Under the pieces are notes generated by a model that saw nothing but the letters and a program-made list of their open reading frames with translations, was not told the origin of the DNA and made no database searches. Positions 60,601 through 64,000 of a stretch of DNA of 64,000 nucleotides are shown here, piece after piece (position 1 is the stretch's first letter; each line of letters begins with the position of its first letter). The stretch covers positions 1,426,001-1,490,000 of the forward strand of contig JACZZP010000006.1 of assembly GCA_015183035.1 (NCBI GenBank). Reading direction: 5' to 3'. Origin of the DNA: Meloidogyne chitwoodi (Eukaryota > Nematoda > Chromadorea > Rhabditida > Meloidogynidae). The translations under genes and the position numbers were made by a program.

Positions 60601-63600
60601 TAAATAATTTAAATAAATATAATTATTTTAAAATTAATAATTAATTAATACATTTTTAAGTTTTTCATAAAGTTGCCAATAAATTTTTTTGTTTTTGTTT
60701 TCAAAATATTCCCCTAATTCTCCTTTTTGTATTACTATTTCATTTTCATTGCTTTGTAATATTATATTATATAAATTAGTAATAATTATATTTGCCTCAG
60801 TAAATGTTAATTTATGAATATTTAAATAATCAACTTAATTTAAAAAATAAATATATATTTTTTAAATAATTTTCTAATTTTATTTACCTGCTTCTTTTTT
60901 AAAGTCAGACCATTCATTATTTCCCAACTTTAAATTATTAAAGTCTTCAGAATCAATATTTGCAAATTTCATGTCAGCAAGAATAAAATCATCTTCATTT
61001 ATTGATTTGACTATTTAAAATTATATAAAATAAATAATAATTATATAATAAATAATTACATAATTGTAATTCCCATTCATCTGGTCTTTCAAATTGTACA
61101 TGATCTCTATCAATTAAACAAATATTTCCCCAATTTTCTTCAAAAAATGAATTTAATTCTTCATTTGTTTTTGAACTTCCTTCAGAAAATTTTTGTTCAA
61201 TATTTTGTTTAAAATTTTTTTCAAGTTTTTTATAATATTCTAAATCAACTCTTTTATTTCCCAAAATTTGATTAATTTTAAATGAATATTTCAATAAATG
61301 TGAATTTGTATTTTTATAAACTTTTGTCTTTGCCTGTCCTTCATTATTAAAAATAAATTGAAAACGTTTTGCCAAACAATAACCAATAAATAAATAACCA
61401 TATTTTTCAAATTTTTTCATATTTTCATTTGCACTAACCAAATTTATCCAATTTTTATTAAGAAAATCATATTTTTTAAACAAACGTTTTCGATAAGATA
61501 AATCTTCATTTTTTATCTAAAAATATAATATTTTATATTTTAAAAAATAAATTACTTTTTTATTGAAAATTATACTTAAAACAATGTTAAATAAATATAA
61601 TCTTTTAATAAATAAATAACTTTCTAATTTTAAATATTATAATATTCTCTCCTAATTTATTATTTTAATTAATATATAAACTTACCTTTGTTTTTATATC
61701 ATTCAACTTTTCCAACTTCTTTTTATTATTTTTTAAATTATCTAAATCCTCTAAAATCAAATTTTGATCATCTAATTTTTCTAAAATTTTTTTTAATTTT
61801 TTTACAAATTTTTGTACTCTTTTAGTCATATTTTTTACATATTTTGTTAAATTTAATCTTCTTCTAAATAAATCCATTATGCTTTCTTTTAATTTTGTAC
61901 TAAAGTTATCATCTTTTCTAAATTCTTTTTTTAATTCTTTTTTCAAATTAATTCCAAAATGTCTTTCTACTTTGTAAAAGTTTGTTGAATAATTAGGATC
62001 AGGTTGTCCAAAAATTAACCAACCATCATCTTTTATTACATTTTCTGGTGAAACTTCAAAATTGCATTTAATTATAGTTTCTTTTATTGTTAAAGCCAAA
62101 AAGTCTGGTGCATTTTCATAAATATTTAGATCATCTAAAAAATATTTTTTGAATTTATTAAATATTATAAGTATATTTAAATAAAGTTATTTTTTATTAA
62201 AGCAAATAATTTTATTATTTATTTAAAATTATTTTTAAATTAAAAAGTAATAAATTATATAAATATTTTATTTTTTAAAGAAAATAAAAAACAAACCTAT
62301 ATTTTCATCTTTTAATCTTTTTTTTAATTTTAATAAAAATTTTTGTTGTAAAATATATTTTTTATCAATTTTTTTTTCTTTTTTTTCATCTTTTTTATTT
62401 TTAAAAATATAATTTGATGTTCTTCTAAAAATATTTTTATTTTCTTTTTCTTTATTTTGTTCATTTAAATCAATTGTTTCTTCTGATTTATTAATTTTAT
62501 CATCTCTTTTATCTTCTTTATCAATTTCTAAAGCAGTAAATTGTAAAATTTTTGCAAATAATCTGCAATCTTTTATTTCACTTTTATATTCAATAATTGT
62601 CTCAAAATTAGAAAGAGCTTTTTTTAGATTATTTATATCTTCTTTATTATTATTTTCAATCTAAAAATAATAATTATTAATTTAAATAATTTAATTAGTT
62701 TGGAAGAAAAATTAAAAAAATGTTTTATAAATTTATGAGAGAAAAATCTACTAATATTTATTTTATTTTTTGAATTTTTTAATAAGATTTATTTATTTAA
62801 AATATAACAATAATTTTATAACAAACTTTTTTTAATATTTTATTCACAGAATTGTTAATTTTTTCATATTTTTCTATAATTTCCTTAAAATAATTGGAAA
62901 ATTCATTATCTTCATTTTCACTTTTCATTAAATAATCTTTTAATTTTAATTTACCTTCTTTTATTTCTTTTTTTATATTTTCAAAATTATTTAAAATAGT
63001 CATATAATGATGACTTTCTGTTAATGTTAATTTATTATCTTCAATATATTCTCCTAAAAAAATAAGAAATATTAAATTAAATAATATTTTTTAAAATTAA
63101 ATTACCTATTTCTCCAATAAATGTATTAAACTTTTCTTCATCAATTCCAGGCATATTTGGCATTTTTTCCAAAGGCCCAGACAAATATGAAATATTAAAA
63201 GTTAAATCTTCTTGTATATCTTCATCTTAAAATTAATTAAATAATAATATTTATACAAAAAAAGAAAATACAATTTAGTAATTAAAAACTGATTTTTAGC
63301 TTTTATTTGTTTATTTTATTTAATTCTATATTAACACGTCTTAATTTCTATTTATGTATCTATTATTATTTTAAAAAAGTTAAAAGTAATATATATTTAC
63401 TTTTTAAAAAATTACTAATTTTATTTTTAACAAACCTTTAACTAAAGGAAGTGCCAATTTACTAATATTTATTTGTTTAAATAATGACTCTTTAACTGGA
63501 TTTCCTCTCATTTTATTCCAAAGTGATGTAATGCCTTTATATGATACAATCATAAATTTAGTAATTCCCTTTCCATATTTATACAAAATTTGAGCTTTTG

Positions 63601-64000
63601 GATGATATACTTTATAAACTTCTTTTTCTTTAATTTCTTGAAATTCTTTATCTGGATGTTCCATTTGTTTTATTGTCCGGTCAATAATAAGTCGAACCTT
63701 TATTTTATAAATAATGAAACATTTTTATATTAACAAAAAAATTCTATTTAACAAAATATATATAAAAATTATTCAAAAAATTCTTAAAACAACTTTAAAC
63801 AATTTTTTTACCATTTGTCTATTCTTCATTGAATCTGTACTCCACCATTTTTCAATTTTTTCAGCACCAAAATAATTTGATGTTACAATACCGGTACCAA
63901 GTGAGAGAATTTCTGTTGGAGTATTCACAATAATTAGAAAAACCTTTACCATATTTTCAAGTATTTTAGGTTTACCGGTAGGAAAGAACAAAACGAGTAA
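57670..64000 (-). CDS. Giant coiled-coil protein with three copies of an unrecognised module (5' end outside window)
   Basis: Seventeen exons (minus): 63812-64000 (partial), 63436-63697, 63106-63225, 62827-63053, 62297-62660, 61686-62134, 61060-61516, 60888-61010, 60652-60833, 59936-60493, 59821-59892, 59567-59769, 59374-59501, 59213-59326, 58962-59164, 57945-58900, 57670-57898. They give 1611 codons in one frame, every junction GT-AG. Three modules follow one another. Each has a KLTFTEAxxII-like segment, a long Lys/Glu/Asn coiled coil, then a core: GYLFIGYCLAKR / AIIYCLTNR / LFIGYCLTKR, an FNxDG turn, Y(G/S)xxxNxxLGxxRVDxxYY, NWxxxCxI and a closing FERPDEW / YERPEEW / FERFEEM. Cores lie near 61085-61411, 59380-59740 and 57750-58110. 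The C-terminus is acidic. I do not recognise the family; no enzyme motif or membrane helix is evident. Confidence 0.82.

Noticed and set aside
1..64000. tRNA, rRNA, CRISPR arrays and bacterial-type features
   Set aside because: No T-loop/anticodon arrangement, rRNA core sequence or spaced direct repeats was found by eye. A covariance-model scan would be decisive for small RNAs.

Overview
The window is nuclear DNA of a nematode, most likely a plant-parasitic tylenchid close to Meloidogyne. It is extremely AT-rich. Genes are cut into many small exons by 40-70 nt introns with TTTTNAG-type acceptors, and the families are nematode ones (SRT chemoreceptor, BLI-3 dual oxidase, TYRA-2-like amine receptor, girdin/GRDN-1, OLRN-1/RAW-like protein). 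The genus is an inference from base composition and intron style. All exon models below were built by hand from reading frames and splice signals, and phases were checked by exon length.

Layout: 1-945 (+), 3' half of a branched-chain aminotransferase. 1687-4976 (-), an OLRN-1/RAW-like protein with two related domains around a membrane hairpin. 4977-11511, gene-free AT-rich DNA holding a hAT-type non-autonomous transposon with long G runs (9742-10501). 11512-12220 (+), an unknown 176-aa protein. 12575-27415 (-), a 28-exon girdin/Daple gene. Its last intron holds a Helitron-like insertion, and its intron 9 holds a complete opposite-strand gene (20056-21291). 30620-31987 (-), a short core-1 galactosyltransferase relative. 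32307-34039 (-), an SRT receptor. 35179-39347 (+), an unknown 1119-aa protein. 39525-42625 (-), a tyramine-receptor-like GPCR. 46306-47206 (-), a small membrane-anchored lysine/serine-rich protein similar in plan to the nested gene. 47626-54983 (-), a 39-exon dual oxidase (bli-3) with a transposon-like insertion in one intron. 57670-64000 (-), the 3' 1611 codons of a very large unknown coiled-coil protein built from three copies of one module; it runs off the window end.

These are ordinary chromosomal genes and do not form an operon-like system. BLI-3 (cuticle cross-linking), the core-1 galactosyltransferase relative (O-glycans), the aminotransferase and girdin (cytoskeleton and G-protein signalling) are housekeeping or developmental. 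The SRT and amine receptors are sensory/neuronal.

The most notable unexplained items are the triplicated-module protein, two bli-3 introns whose acceptors lack AG, a one-base frameshift and a GC-AG intron in the girdin gene, and three independent small DNA transposons, two of them with perfect 8-bp target duplications.
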